Source of the DNA: Sphingobacterium sp. lm-10
GTDB taxonomy: Bacteria; Bacteroidota; Bacteroidia; Sphingobacteriales; Sphingobacteriaceae
Assembly: GCF_023554555.1 (NCBI RefSeq)
Contig: NZ_JAMJWC010000002.1
Coordinates: 558,001 to 622,000 of the forward strand
DNA: 64,000 nt
Direction: 5' to 3'
Shown here: positions 1-7,735 of the stretch, piece by piece
Position numbering within the stretch: the stretch's first letter is position 1
How the letters are laid out: every line of letters starts with the position of its first letter
Program-made: the position numbers and the translations under genes
The notes under the pieces: generated by a model
What the model saw: the letters and a program-made list of their open reading frames with translations, nothing else
What the model was told of the DNA's origin: nothing
Databases searched by the model: none

Positions 1-1098
1 GCCGATGGTGGTGCAGCCGAACGGATTACACGCGTACTCACCGATGTTTTCGGTGTGCGCAATCTGCCCTGGGCTATGGTGCTTACAGGTTTTCTAGTGG
101 GTATTCCCTTGTTTTATAATGTAGGGTTCATTGTGCTTGTACCTTTTGTGTTTATGGTGTGTGCATCCAATCGACTGCCCTTATTATATGTAGCGATTCC
201 ATTGTTGGCGGCACTATCCGTCACGCACGGCTATTTGCCTCCACATCCTGGGGCTACGGCCATTGCTATTACGTATCAGGCAGACATCGGCCTTACCATG
301 GTTTACGGTATTATCGTCGCCATTCCGGCTATTATTATCAGTGGTCCATTTTTCGGGCGTACCTTGAATGGAATCGCGACTAATCCACCACCAGAGTTGT
401 TTACAATCCCTACTATAGCAGAAGATAAACCCATGCCTAGTTTTGCCATTAGCATTTTTACCGGATTATTCCCTGTTTTGCTAATTGCGGTAGGTTCATT
501 TGCGCATTTGTTTCTTCCCGAAGGCTCGATGCTTTTAGCTACGGTTCGCTTCTTGGGCGATCCCGTAATGGCTTTGATGGTCGCAGCGCTATTGGCTATG
601 TACACGATGGGCATACGGCAAGGGCGAAGTTTGAAGCAACAGTCTGAAGGAATCGAAGACGCTATTCGTGGGATCACCATGATTCTGTTTATTATTGCCG
701 CTTCGGGCGTATTCAAGCAAGTGTTGGTGGATAGCGGTGTTGCCGTTTATATTGCAGAAAGCACCGCCGACTTGGCGCTTTCTCCTTTGGTTCTGGCCTG
801 GTCCATTGCAGCTGTAATTCGCCTAGCCATTGGCTCCGCTACTGTAGCGGGATTAACCGCTGCTGGAATCGTACTGCCCGTTATGCAAGCGACAGGAACT
901 AGTCCTGAATTAATGGTACTTGCTACCGGAGCAGGTAGCTTAATGTTCTCCCACGTCAATGATCCCGGGTTTTGGATGTTTAAATCCTATTTCGGACTAA
1001 GTATGAAAGACACCTTTCGCTCCTGGTCTGTAATGGAAACTTTGGTTTCCTTAATCGGTCTTTTCGGCGTTCTTGCGCTGAACTGGTTCGTAGGTTAA
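1..1098 (+). CDS. GntP-family gluconate/organic acid:H+ symporter, 3' part
   Basis: The frame is open from base 1, so the gene starts before the window; 365 codons are visible and roughly 80 N-terminal residues are missing compared with the usual 440-450 of the family. The visible part is a polytopic inner-membrane protein of the GntP (gluconate:H+ symporter) type. The stretch GVRNLPWAMVLTGFLVGIPL followed by an NVGF motif, and the C-terminal GSLMFSHVNDPGFWMFK segment, are typical of this family. It would import gluconate or a related sugar acid with protons; the exact substrate cannot be read from the sequence. No kinase or dehydratase gene follows it; any catabolic partner must lie upstream. 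Confidence 0.9.
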   Translation, partial: ADGGAAERITRVLTDVFGVRNLPWAMVLTGFLVGIPLFYNVGFIVLVPFVFMVCASNRLPLLYVAIPLLAALSVTHGYLPPHPGATAIAITYQADIGLTMVYGIIVAIPAIIISGPFFGRTLNGIATNPPPELFTIPTIAEDKPMPSFAISIFTGLFPVLLIAVGSFAHLFLPEGSMLLATVRFLGDPVMALMVAALLAMYTMGIRQGRSLKQQSEGIEDAIRGITMILFIIAASGVFKQVLVDSGVAVYIAESTADLALSPLVLAWSIAAVIRLAIGSATVAGLTAAGIVLPVMQATGTSPELMVLATGAGSLMFSHVNDPGFWMFKSYFGLSMKDTFRSWSVMETLVSLIGLFGVLALNWFVG

Positions 1099-1419
1099 AG
1101 GACTCAATAATTTACGTTTTGAGTTGGGAACAACGTTTAGGAAGACGCTAATGATAATTGCAACAAAGAAATGTTCTGGCTTTTCTGCCAGAGGTAATAG
1201 TATGCGATATCAACCCCAAAATATTTACAGCTAACGAAATTGATAAGTGATCTAAATTGTTAAAAGTACAAGAAAGACTGTTTGCGAGTGTGTTCGAAAA
1301 AATGTTAACCACTTTGTAACACTTTTGTGTAAAGAGGTTAATTAATAAGAGTGTGAATTTAACCTCCCGGTATAAATGAATAAATTTGCAACCAACTATC
1401 ATCATTTTCTGGCGTCTAT
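1099..1419. other. Intergenic region upstream of the AraC gene
   Basis: This AT-rich gap of about 320 bases separates the permease from the AraC-type regulator. A weak 6-bp inverted repeat (ACTCAA/TTGAGT, 1102-1124) lies just after the permease stop but has no T-run, so I do not call it a terminator. I saw no convincing gene. A minus-strand open frame in it has no homology I recognise. The regulator's promoter must lie here, but I found no exact TAnnTTTG box. Confidence 0.4.
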
Positions 1420-2295
1420 ATGTCTATTAAGCTGGTCACATATCCATTTCTTTTTACAGTTAATCCACTGCATCAGATTAACACCACCACTATAAACGAA
1501 AGGTTAAGTAGAGTGCCACACCAACTCTTTAAACCACATAGAACAGATTTTTTTCAGATTTATCTTTTCACGCAAGGATTTGGTAGTCACATGGTTGACT
1601 TCGAGCCAATTGAGGTAAAACCACAACATATTTTATTTATTTCGCAAGGTCAGGTTCATGCATTTGATGCAAACCAAGGCTACGATGGGAAGGCACTTAT
1701 TTTTACCGAAGAATTTTTTTGTAGAACATCCGCTGATCAACAGTTTTTTCAATCATCACCCTTGTTTAAAAACTTCTTTTGTCAATCTTATTTTAAAATA
1801 AATGAAAACTTCGAAAAATTAGAAGCCATCTTTTCGGAAATTTTTGATGAATTAAAACGAGTTCCGGATAAAAAGCAGGGTGACATATTACATAACTTAT
1901 TGCATAGAATCATCCTACTTGCCGATCGAGAGATGAAGGAAAACTCCGGGGTAGTGAAACATACATCACACAAGGAGGATCTGGCGATCCGGTTTAAGGA
2001 GGAAATAGACAAACACTATTTGACGCACAAAAAACTTATATTTTATATTGATTTACTGCATGTGAGTCTTCGACAATTGCAGATAGCTACGAACGCCATG
2101 TTCAACAAATCGCCTAAGCAATTAGTACAGGATAGAATACTGCTCGAAGCAAAAAGGATGTTGGCATATGACAAACTTTCTGTCAAAGAAATCGCTGCTA
2201 AACTCGGCTTCGACGAGACAACAAACTTCATAAAATATTTTAAGAAAAATTCAGGTCTTACGCCGCTGGATTTCAGGAGAAAATTTTTAGAATGA
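1420..2295 (+). CDS. AraC family transcriptional regulator
   Basis: A 291-residue one-component DNA-binding regulator. The N-terminal half (about 1-180) looks like the cupin-like ligand-sensing domain of AraC proteins (HRTDFFQIYLFTQG, then PQHILFISQGQVHAF). The C-terminal 95 residues form the paired helix-turn-helix, with the conserved second-helix pattern SVKEIAAKLGFDETTNFIKY and the closing GLTPLDFRRKF. The two DoxX-like genes that follow on the same strand (103-nt gap) are candidate targets. The effector is unknown. The ATG start is preceded by no clear Shine-Dalgarno sequence. Confidence 0.9.
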   Translation: MSIKLVTYPFLFTVNPLHQINTTTINERLSRVPHQLFKPHRTDFFQIYLFTQGFGSHMVDFEPIEVKPQHILFISQGQVHAFDANQGYDGKALIFTEEFFCRTSADQQFFQSSPLFKNFFCQSYFKINENFEKLEAIFSEIFDELKRVPDKKQGDILHNLLHRIILLADREMKENSGVVKHTSHKEDLAIRFKEEIDKHYLTHKKLIFYIDLLHVSLRQLQIATNAMFNKSPKQLVQDRILLEAKRMLAYDKLSVKEIAAKLGFDETTNFIKYFKKNSGLTPLDFRRKFLE

Positions 2296-2398
2296 TAGTT
2301 TGCCTAGTTAAATTTCGTGTTTTGATCATTATTACACGTATTTGTATACTTCGGTATAGCGGGTGTCTATCTAATTTTGTGGGTAAAGCACGACACTT

Positions 2399-3292
2399 AT
2401 GGAATGGACAAAAATTGATTTAAAACCGCTAATGATTGTTCCTATCATTGTAGGGTTGGGTTTTACGATGCTGATCAATGGCTGGGAATTATTGATGGGC
2501 GATAATGCGATCTACACAGCGTATTTGAACCATTATAACAGAACGCCAATTACAGATTATCCGAATTACTTCAAGGTATTATTATTTATTGCTGCTATTA
2601 CGCAAATTGCGGCTCCCATACTTTTTATTATCTCAATTTTTAGAAAGGAGTTCCGATCTTCTAGCAATGCGCTGTACTTGAAATGGGGAATTTTCGCTTG
2701 TATTTTATCAGTAACTTTTTATGGATTTATGGTTAGGGTCTTATCTAACCATAATGCAGCAGCAAATTTGTTTTTTTACACAGCTGGATTGTATTTATGC
2801 TTATGGTTTGTGGAGCAGCAAAGAGGCAATCTAATACAAGGTTGGTACGAAAAAATTAAAACCTTACCAATTTATGCTTTATTAATCTACACTCTCGGCT
2901 TTCCTGGCTGGCAAAAATGGTTTAATGCTGGAGAAGTGATGGATAGATATATGCAACTGTTTGATGGTACGATGCTTTCGATGATGCCGGGAGGTGTGGT
3001 GCCATTTATCTATTTTATCGGATTTTTGGAACTAATTATTCCAATCTTCCTAATTATAAGTCTGTTTAGGAAAGAGTTTTCGCTGGATAAAGCTACCCCA
3101 TTCCTGAACTTGTCATTTACCTTCTCCATCGCCACATTTATCATGCTTTGCTTTGGTTTGAGTGTAGTACTTAATTATGCCGGCGCGACAAATCTTATTT
3201 TTTACGCTATAGCTACGTTGGGTTTATACCTATACATGGACGTATCCATTAAAAGAAATTTTGCTAATAAAGGACTACGTAATGGAGAGTAA
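2399..3292 (+). CDS. DoxX-like membrane protein with internal duplication
   Basis: A 297-residue integral membrane protein with about eight hydrophobic segments. It is an internal tandem duplication: ILFIISIFRKEF at residues 74-85 matches IFLIISLFRKEF at 216-227, and NLFFYTAGLYLCLW (123-136) matches NLIFYAIATLGLYLYM (265-280). Each half is therefore about 125 residues with about four membrane spans, the size of a DoxX-type unit. Its stop overlaps the start of the next, single-unit DoxX gene, so the two are translationally coupled. Function is unknown; DoxX relatives are linked to redox or sulfur chemistry at the membrane, but nothing here fixes a substrate. Confidence 0.65.
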   Translation: MEWTKIDLKPLMIVPIIVGLGFTMLINGWELLMGDNAIYTAYLNHYNRTPITDYPNYFKVLLFIAAITQIAAPILFIISIFRKEFRSSSNALYLKWGIFACILSVTFYGFMVRVLSNHNAAANLFFYTAGLYLCLWFVEQQRGNLIQGWYEKIKTLPIYALLIYTLGFPGWQKWFNAGEVMDRYMQLFDGTMLSMMPGGVVPFIYFIGFLELIIPIFLIISLFRKEFSLDKATPFLNLSFTFSIATFIMLCFGLSVVLNYAGATNLIFYAIATLGLYLYMDVSIKRNFANKGLRNGE

Positions 3293-3746
3293 AATTTTAA
3301 AAAAGCAATACATCAAATTACAAGTATGGTTATTTAGTGAAGCTAAGCCCGATCCATTGGTTTTCATTCGCGTAATAGTTGGACTTTGGATGATTTGGTA
3401 TGGTAAAGATATTTTTATTGACGATTGGTTTGAGGAACGTAGCAAAACATGGGGTGAGGAAGGTCTGGGTTTTTCGAATCCTATTCTGATGCTTTATCTA
3501 TCAAAAATCTCTGAAATTGTTTTCGGATGCTTATTTGCTGTAGGACTATTTACGCGCCTTTCGTCTTTTATATTGCTGGTTATTATGTCAGTAGCAGTCG
3601 TAATTGCGCAAGGTTGGAAAATCTTTCCGTATGATCGAGGTGAAATTACTTTTTTCTATTGGTTGTTCTTTGCAGCATTTGTCTTTATCGGCGGAGGTAA
3701 GTACAGCTTAGATCATTCATTATTTAATAGAAAGAAATACAATTAA
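3282..3746 (+). CDS. DoxX family membrane protein
   Basis: A protein of about 154 residues with four hydrophobic segments and the DoxX-like pattern (PLVFIRVIVGLWMIWYG near the start, ending FVFIGGGKYSLDH). I chose the ATG at 3282 over an in-frame TTG at 3261, because AAAGGA lies 7 bases upstream of the ATG. This start overlaps the stop of the preceding duplicated DoxX-like gene by 11 bases, which suggests translational coupling and a joint membrane function. The acidic loop DDWFEERSKTWGEEG between spans 1 and 2 is a distinctive feature. The C-terminal GGGKYSLD resembles the GAGKYSVD end of the convergent DoxX gene at 3807-4205. Confidence 0.8.
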   Translation: MESKILKKQYIKLQVWLFSEAKPDPLVFIRVIVGLWMIWYGKDIFIDDWFEERSKTWGEEGLGFSNPILMLYLSKISEIVFGCLFAVGLFTRLSSFILLVIMSVAVVIAQGWKIFPYDRGEITFFYWLFFAAFVFIGGGKYSLDHSLFNRKKYN

Positions 3747-3806
3747 AACGTGTCGTGGGACATTAGATGCTAATTTTCTGATAAAAAGCAACATTTGTAC
3801 CTCAAA

Positions 3807-4205
3807 TTATTTCTTATCCACACTATATTTGCCGGCGCCCATTAGGGCAAAGGCGATAAATACAAAAAGCAACTCAATGGTGTGGGAAGATTTGGCCCAG
3901 CCATGACCTTCTCCCAAGTGAAAGATTGTCGCTATTAACATGGTAGATGCCAGTAGAATGCTGACCGGCCTAGTCCATAGACCGATGATAAACAATAATG
4001 CACCAATGACTTCTATACCCGTGGCGATACCGCCCCAGAAAATTGGGAGAAAGCTAATGCCAATATGTTTCATGGATTGCCCAATCTTTTCCATCGTTTC
4101 CAAACCTCCGCTGATTTTAGGGATTCCGTGGAAGGCGAGCATCGTCGACCCGATTGCCGCTCTAATAATTAATAAACCAATATCTTTTGCTTTCCCAGGT
4201 CTCAT
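3807..4205 (-). CDS. DoxX family protein
   Basis: A 132-residue four-span membrane protein with the classic DoxX signature: DIGLLIIRAAIGSTMLAFHG at the N-terminus, the PVSILLASTMLIATIFHLG span and the C-terminal LMGAGKYSVDKK. The start ATG lies 2 bases after the stop of the upstream ldcA gene, so the two are almost certainly one transcript. It is convergent with another DoxX gene ending at 3746, giving three DoxX-type genes within 2 kb. Its biochemical role is not defined by the sequence. Confidence 0.9.
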   Translation of the reverse strand: MRPGKAKDIGLLIIRAAIGSTMLAFHGIPKISGGLETMEKIGQSMKHIGISFLPIFWGGIATGIEVIGALLFIIGLWTRPVSILLASTMLIATIFHLGEGHGWAKSSHTIELLFVFIAFALMGAGKYSVDKK

Positions 4206-4207
4206 TT

Positions 4208-5110
4208 TTATAAATCGTAAGTCAGTTTAACATGATTGTTTTCCACTTGTAAATGTGCATCTCGGCCGAATATCAACGCACGGTTATCCGATATATGGCC
4301 AGCCGGAAAGTCAAAGGCAACCGGATAATCAAATTCCTTTACTTTTTCCATAATGATTGCTTCTACCGTATGTCCGTAAGGAGGATCGCTCTCCTTTAAC
4401 GAAGTGAAACCTCCGACAAGGAGTCCGCGCAGTTTGTTCAGTTTGCCGGCGCGTTTCAATGTCCAGAGCATGCGATCGATATTATACAAGGCTTCGCCCA
4501 CATCTTCAAGAAATAAGATTTTTCCATCGTATACCGGATCAGAGGGAGACGCAATAATACTTTGAAGGATGGCTAGGTTTCCGCCGATAAGCGAGGCGTT
4601 GGCCTCGCCCAAGCGATTGTGATGGTTATTGGCACTGTATTCGAGGCTGTATTCTTCGCCGAATAATGCCTTCCGCAAAGAGGCGATAGATCCGGCGGAA
4701 CCTTCTTCAAAGGTCTTAGGCATTTGCCCATGTATAGAAGGCATATCCGTTTGTCGCTGAATATGGCTGTGCAATACCGTGATATCGCTGAAGCCAATCA
4801 CCCATTTTGGAAACTCACGAAATTTCGTCCAATCAATTCCATCGATAATACGTACAGTGCCATAGCCTCCCCGAGCGGCAAATACTGCTTTTACTATTGG
4901 GTCATCTAAAGTCGTTTGTAGATCCTCTCGGCGTATATCATCAGTGCCTGCAAAGGTATTCCAAGTAGCGTTGACCGAATGGCTCACGCGAACCTCCAAC
5001 CCCCATTGTTCTAGCGTGCGAATCCCGTTGGCAATGCCATCTCGGATAGCACTTGCCGTAGCGACAATCGCAACGACATCACCTTTTTTCAAGTATGGAG
5101 GTGTTTTCAT
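4208..5110 (-). CDS. LD-carboxypeptidase (muramoyltetrapeptide carboxypeptidase)
   Basis: A peptidase S66 family enzyme of 300 residues that removes the terminal D-Ala from murein tetrapeptides during cell-wall recycling. The catalytic triad expected for the family is visible: Ser108 in IGFSDIT, Glu202 in ILFLEDVGE and His272 in FPAGHISDNR (numbered from the ATG at 5110). The ARGGYG motif is also present. An in-frame TTG two codons upstream is possible, but the ATG has a better-placed AAGAG. There is no signal peptide, so it is cytoplasmic. It sits 2 bases upstream of a doxX gene in a two-gene operon. Confidence 0.93.
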   Translation of the reverse strand: MKTPPYLKKGDVVAIVATASAIRDGIANGIRTLEQWGLEVRVSHSVNATWNTFAGTDDIRREDLQTTLDDPIVKAVFAARGGYGTVRIIDGIDWTKFREFPKWVIGFSDITVLHSHIQRQTDMPSIHGQMPKTFEEGSAGSIASLRKALFGEEYSLEYSANNHHNRLGEANASLIGGNLAILQSIIASPSDPVYDGKILFLEDVGEALYNIDRMLWTLKRAGKLNKLRGLLVGGFTSLKESDPPYGHTVEAIIMEKVKEFDYPVAFDFPAGHISDNRALIFGRDAHLQVENNHVKLTYDL

Positions 5111-5224
5111 AATCAACTCTTGTTAAATATACCGCTATTCGTACAAAATATACACCTATGAGTATCCCATACGGCTGTTAAAACACAAACCGAGCGCAGC
5201 GAGCTCATGAAATAATTATACGCA

Positions 5225-5254
5225 TATGAAATCAGGTAATTTGATTTATATTTG
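5225..5254 (+). promoter_or_regulatory. Candidate metG promoter
   Basis: An exact Bacteroidota -7 element, TATATTTG (5247-5254), lies 18 bases downstream of TATG (5225-5228), a one-base variant of the -33 TTTG. Transcription would start near 5260, leaving a leader of about 50 nt before metG. Confidence 0.45.
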
Positions 5255-5312
5255 CTTTCTTACCGCAGCGGCGTAATCGCTGCCTAATATTAACACTTAT
5301 TTTCGATATACA

Positions 5313-7382
5313 TTGGATATTCTAAGTAAAAAACGCTATACAATAACCTCCGCATTGCCTTATGCTAATGGCCCACTGCATATTGGACATCTTGCCGGAG
5401 CTTATATACCCGCCGATATTTTCGTGCGGTTTCTACGTCTGCAAGGAAAGGATGTCGTCTATGTCTGCGGGTCAGATGAGCACGGCGCGGCGATCACGAT
5501 CAAAGCGAAGAAAGAAGGCGTAACGCCCAAAGAAATCATCGACCAATACAACACCCAGATCAAAGAAAGCTTCGAGGAGTTTGGAATATCCTTTGATATT
5601 TACCATCGTACTTCCGAGCGTATACATCACGAATTATCGCAAGAGTTTTTCCTGAACTTGTACGAAAAAGGGGAGTTTATCGAGCGCTTTTCAGCGCAAT
5701 ATTATGATGAAGAGTTTCACCAGTTTCTGGCCGATCGCTACATCACCGGAACCTGCCCCCATTGCCAGAACGAAGGGGCCTATGGCGACCAGTGCGAGAA
5801 ATGTGGCACTTCCTTGAGTCCTACCGATCTTATCAACCCAAAATCTACGTTAAGTGGTAAACCACCCGTTTTGAAGGAAACCAAACACTGGTATCTGCCT
5901 TTGGATAAGTATCAAGATTGGTTAGAGAAGTGGTTGATTGAAGGAAAGAAAGATGTCCTTAAATCGAATGTGTTTGGCCAATGCCAGTCTTGGTTAAAAT
6001 CAGGCTTGCAACCAAGATCTATGACTCGCGATTTGGATTGGGGGGTCGATGTACCCTTGGAGGAAGCTGAGGGTAAGAAGTTGTATGTGTGGTTGGATGC
6101 ACCAATTGGATACATTTCTGCCACCAAACAATGGGCGTTGGATCACAGCAAAAACTGGGAAGATTACTGGAAAGCAAAAGGAAATCCCGAAGAAGAATCT
6201 ACCTTGATTCACTTCATTGGTAAAGACAATATCGTCTTCCATTGTATTATCTTTCCAGCGATTTTACATGCACATGGCGAATATATTCTGCCGGAAAATG
6301 TGCCTGCTAACGAATTTTTGAACCTGGAAGGAGAGAAACTTTCTACTTCACGTAACCATGCCGTTTGGCTACACGAATACCTACAGGAATTTCCGGACAA
6401 ACAGGATGAATTACGTTATGTCTTAACGTCCATATTGCCAGAAACATCCGATAGTGAGTTTACTTGGAAGGATTTTCAAGCGCGTGTCAATAATGAGTTA
6501 GTAGCGATTCTCGGTAATTTCGTGAATAGGGTACTAGTACTGTCTCATAAATATTTTGAAGGCGCGGTAAGTATGGGTTCTACATTAACTACCGAAGATA
6601 ATGCTCTTCTTGCCGAATTGGAAACCTACCCAGGGTTGATACAACAATCGGTAGGTCAATATCGTTTCCGTGAGGCGATGGCGCAATTTATGAACGCTGC
6701 CCGCTTAGGGAATAAATACCTGGCCGACGAAGAACCTTGGAAGGTGATCAAAACTGATGAAGAACGCGTGAAAACCGTGCTTTATGTAGCGGCACAGATT
6801 GTGGCAAACCTGGCCATCATGGCACAGCCTTTCTTGCCGAAGACAGCAACAAAGCTATTTGACATGCTAAATATGCCACCGTTGCCTTGGGATCGCGCAG
6901 GACAGTCGGAATTGATATCTAACGGCCACCAATTGAATGCTGCTTCGCTTTTATTTGAAAAAATTACGGACGAGCAGGTGGAGCAACAATTGCAGAAACT
7001 GGTAGAAGCCAAAGCACAAAATGCTCAAAAAGTAGTTCCTGCAGCACCAGCTAAAGCAAACATTAGCTTTGATGATTTTGGGAAGCTAGACATTCGCGTG
7101 GGTACTATTTTGGAAGCCGAGAAGGTGGCGAAAACCAAAAAATTATTAAAGCTAACCATCGACACTGGCATAGATCAGCGTACCGTGGTTTCTGGTATTG
7201 CCGAGTTTTTTAAACCAGAAGATATTGTTGGGCGCCAAGTATCCATTTTGGTCAACCTTGAGCCTAGAGAGATTAAAGGCATTCTATCGCAGGGCATGAT
7301 TCTGATGGCCGAAGATGCGGATGGCCGTCTTGATTTTGTGCAGCCAAGTACAGCAATAAAAGCCGGAAGTACGGTTCGATAA
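5313..7382 (+). CDS. metG: Methionyl-tRNA synthetase
   Basis: Class I aminoacyl-tRNA synthetase charging tRNA-Met, 689 residues. The ATP-binding HIGH motif is at 23-26 (PLHIGHLAG) and the KMSKS equivalent is KLSTS at 342-346. A four-cysteine zinc knuckle (Cys148, 151, 161, 164) marks the MetG1 type. The last 110 residues (from [14 protein letters not shown]) form the C-terminal tRNA-binding OB domain, complete through the end. No ATG precedes the conserved N-terminus; the likely start is the TTG at 5313, which gives the usual length. A strong terminator follows. Confidence 0.97.
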   Translation: MDILSKKRYTITSALPYANGPLHIGHLAGAYIPADIFVRFLRLQGKDVVYVCGSDEHGAAITIKAKKEGVTPKEIIDQYNTQIKESFEEFGISFDIYHRTSERIHHELSQEFFLNLYEKGEFIERFSAQYYDEEFHQFLADRYITGTCPHCQNEGAYGDQCEKCGTSLSPTDLINPKSTLSGKPPVLKETKHWYLPLDKYQDWLEKWLIEGKKDVLKSNVFGQCQSWLKSGLQPRSMTRDLDWGVDVPLEEAEGKKLYVWLDAPIGYISATKQWALDHSKNWEDYWKAKGNPEEESTLIHFIGKDNIVFHCIIFPAILHAHGEYILPENVPANEFLNLEGEKLSTSRNHAVWLHEYLQEFPDKQDELRYVLTSILPETSDSEFTWKDFQARVNNELVAILGNFVNRVLVLSHKYFEGAVSMGSTLTTEDNALLAELETYPGLIQQSVGQYRFREAMAQFMNAARLGNKYLADEEPWKVIKTDEERVKTVLYVAAQIVANLAIMAQPFLPKTATKLFDMLNMPPLPWDRAGQSELISNGHQLNAASLLFEKITDEQVEQQLQKLVEAKAQNAQKVVPAAPAKANISFDDFGKLDIRVGTILEAEKVAKTKKLLKLTIDTGIDQRTVVSGIAEFFKPEDIVGRQVSILVNLEPREIKGILSQGMILMAEDADGRLDFVQPSTAIKAGSTVR

Positions 7383-7735
7383 ATAACATCGATCTTATCT
7401 TAAAGCCTTCAAACTGGAAAGGAAGAATATCCCTTTCCAGTTTGAAGGCTTTTTTAATAATTGCGAGAAAAGCTCATTATTTTAAAATAAATGTCTACTA
7501 AATCTATAGTATTTATAAACTTAATGATATATTTGTAGAGTTAATGTTTATTATCCATTGATATATTAGATTTCCAAAGAGATGCTATTGAGAATGTTCC
7601 TAAAAAAAGACGTGTTAAAAATGATGGATATTGTCATGCAGTGTTGTCGACTAGGTCGAATGCATATTTCCGGAATAGCCCTGCAAGTCATTTAATCATT
7701 TCATTACCCAAACGAAGTCTTTATCCATTCATTTT
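7383..7735. other. Intergenic region between metG and the TonB receptor
   Basis: Apart from the metG terminator, this gap of about 350 bases is AT-rich and seems non-coding. I looked for a cobalamin riboswitch box, which often precedes TonB receptors, and did not see one. A 37-codon open frame at 7582-7695 (+) has no Shine-Dalgarno sequence and no recognisable product. Confidence 0.4.
7402..7456 (+). terminator. Rho-independent terminator after metG
   Basis: A perfect 21-bp inverted repeat (arms 7402-7422 and 7432-7452, based on AAAGCCTTCAAACTGG) with a 9-base loop, followed by a T-run. Confidence 0.95.

Noticed and set aside
303..716. 137-codon minus-strand frame inside the GntP gene
   Set aside because: Antisense to a conserved membrane-protein frame; no independent signals.
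1148..1405. 85-codon minus-strand open frame upstream of the AraC gene
   Set aside because: Composition is that of AT-rich non-coding DNA, no family is recognisable and it occupies the regulator's expected promoter region.
7582..7695. 37-codon open frame before the TonB receptor
   Set aside because: No Shine-Dalgarno sequence, cysteine- and methionine-rich chance-like composition, no recognisable product.
7460..7735. Possible cobalamin or other riboswitch before the TonB receptor
   Set aside because: I searched for a B12-box-like GCCACTG and the conserved core and found none.
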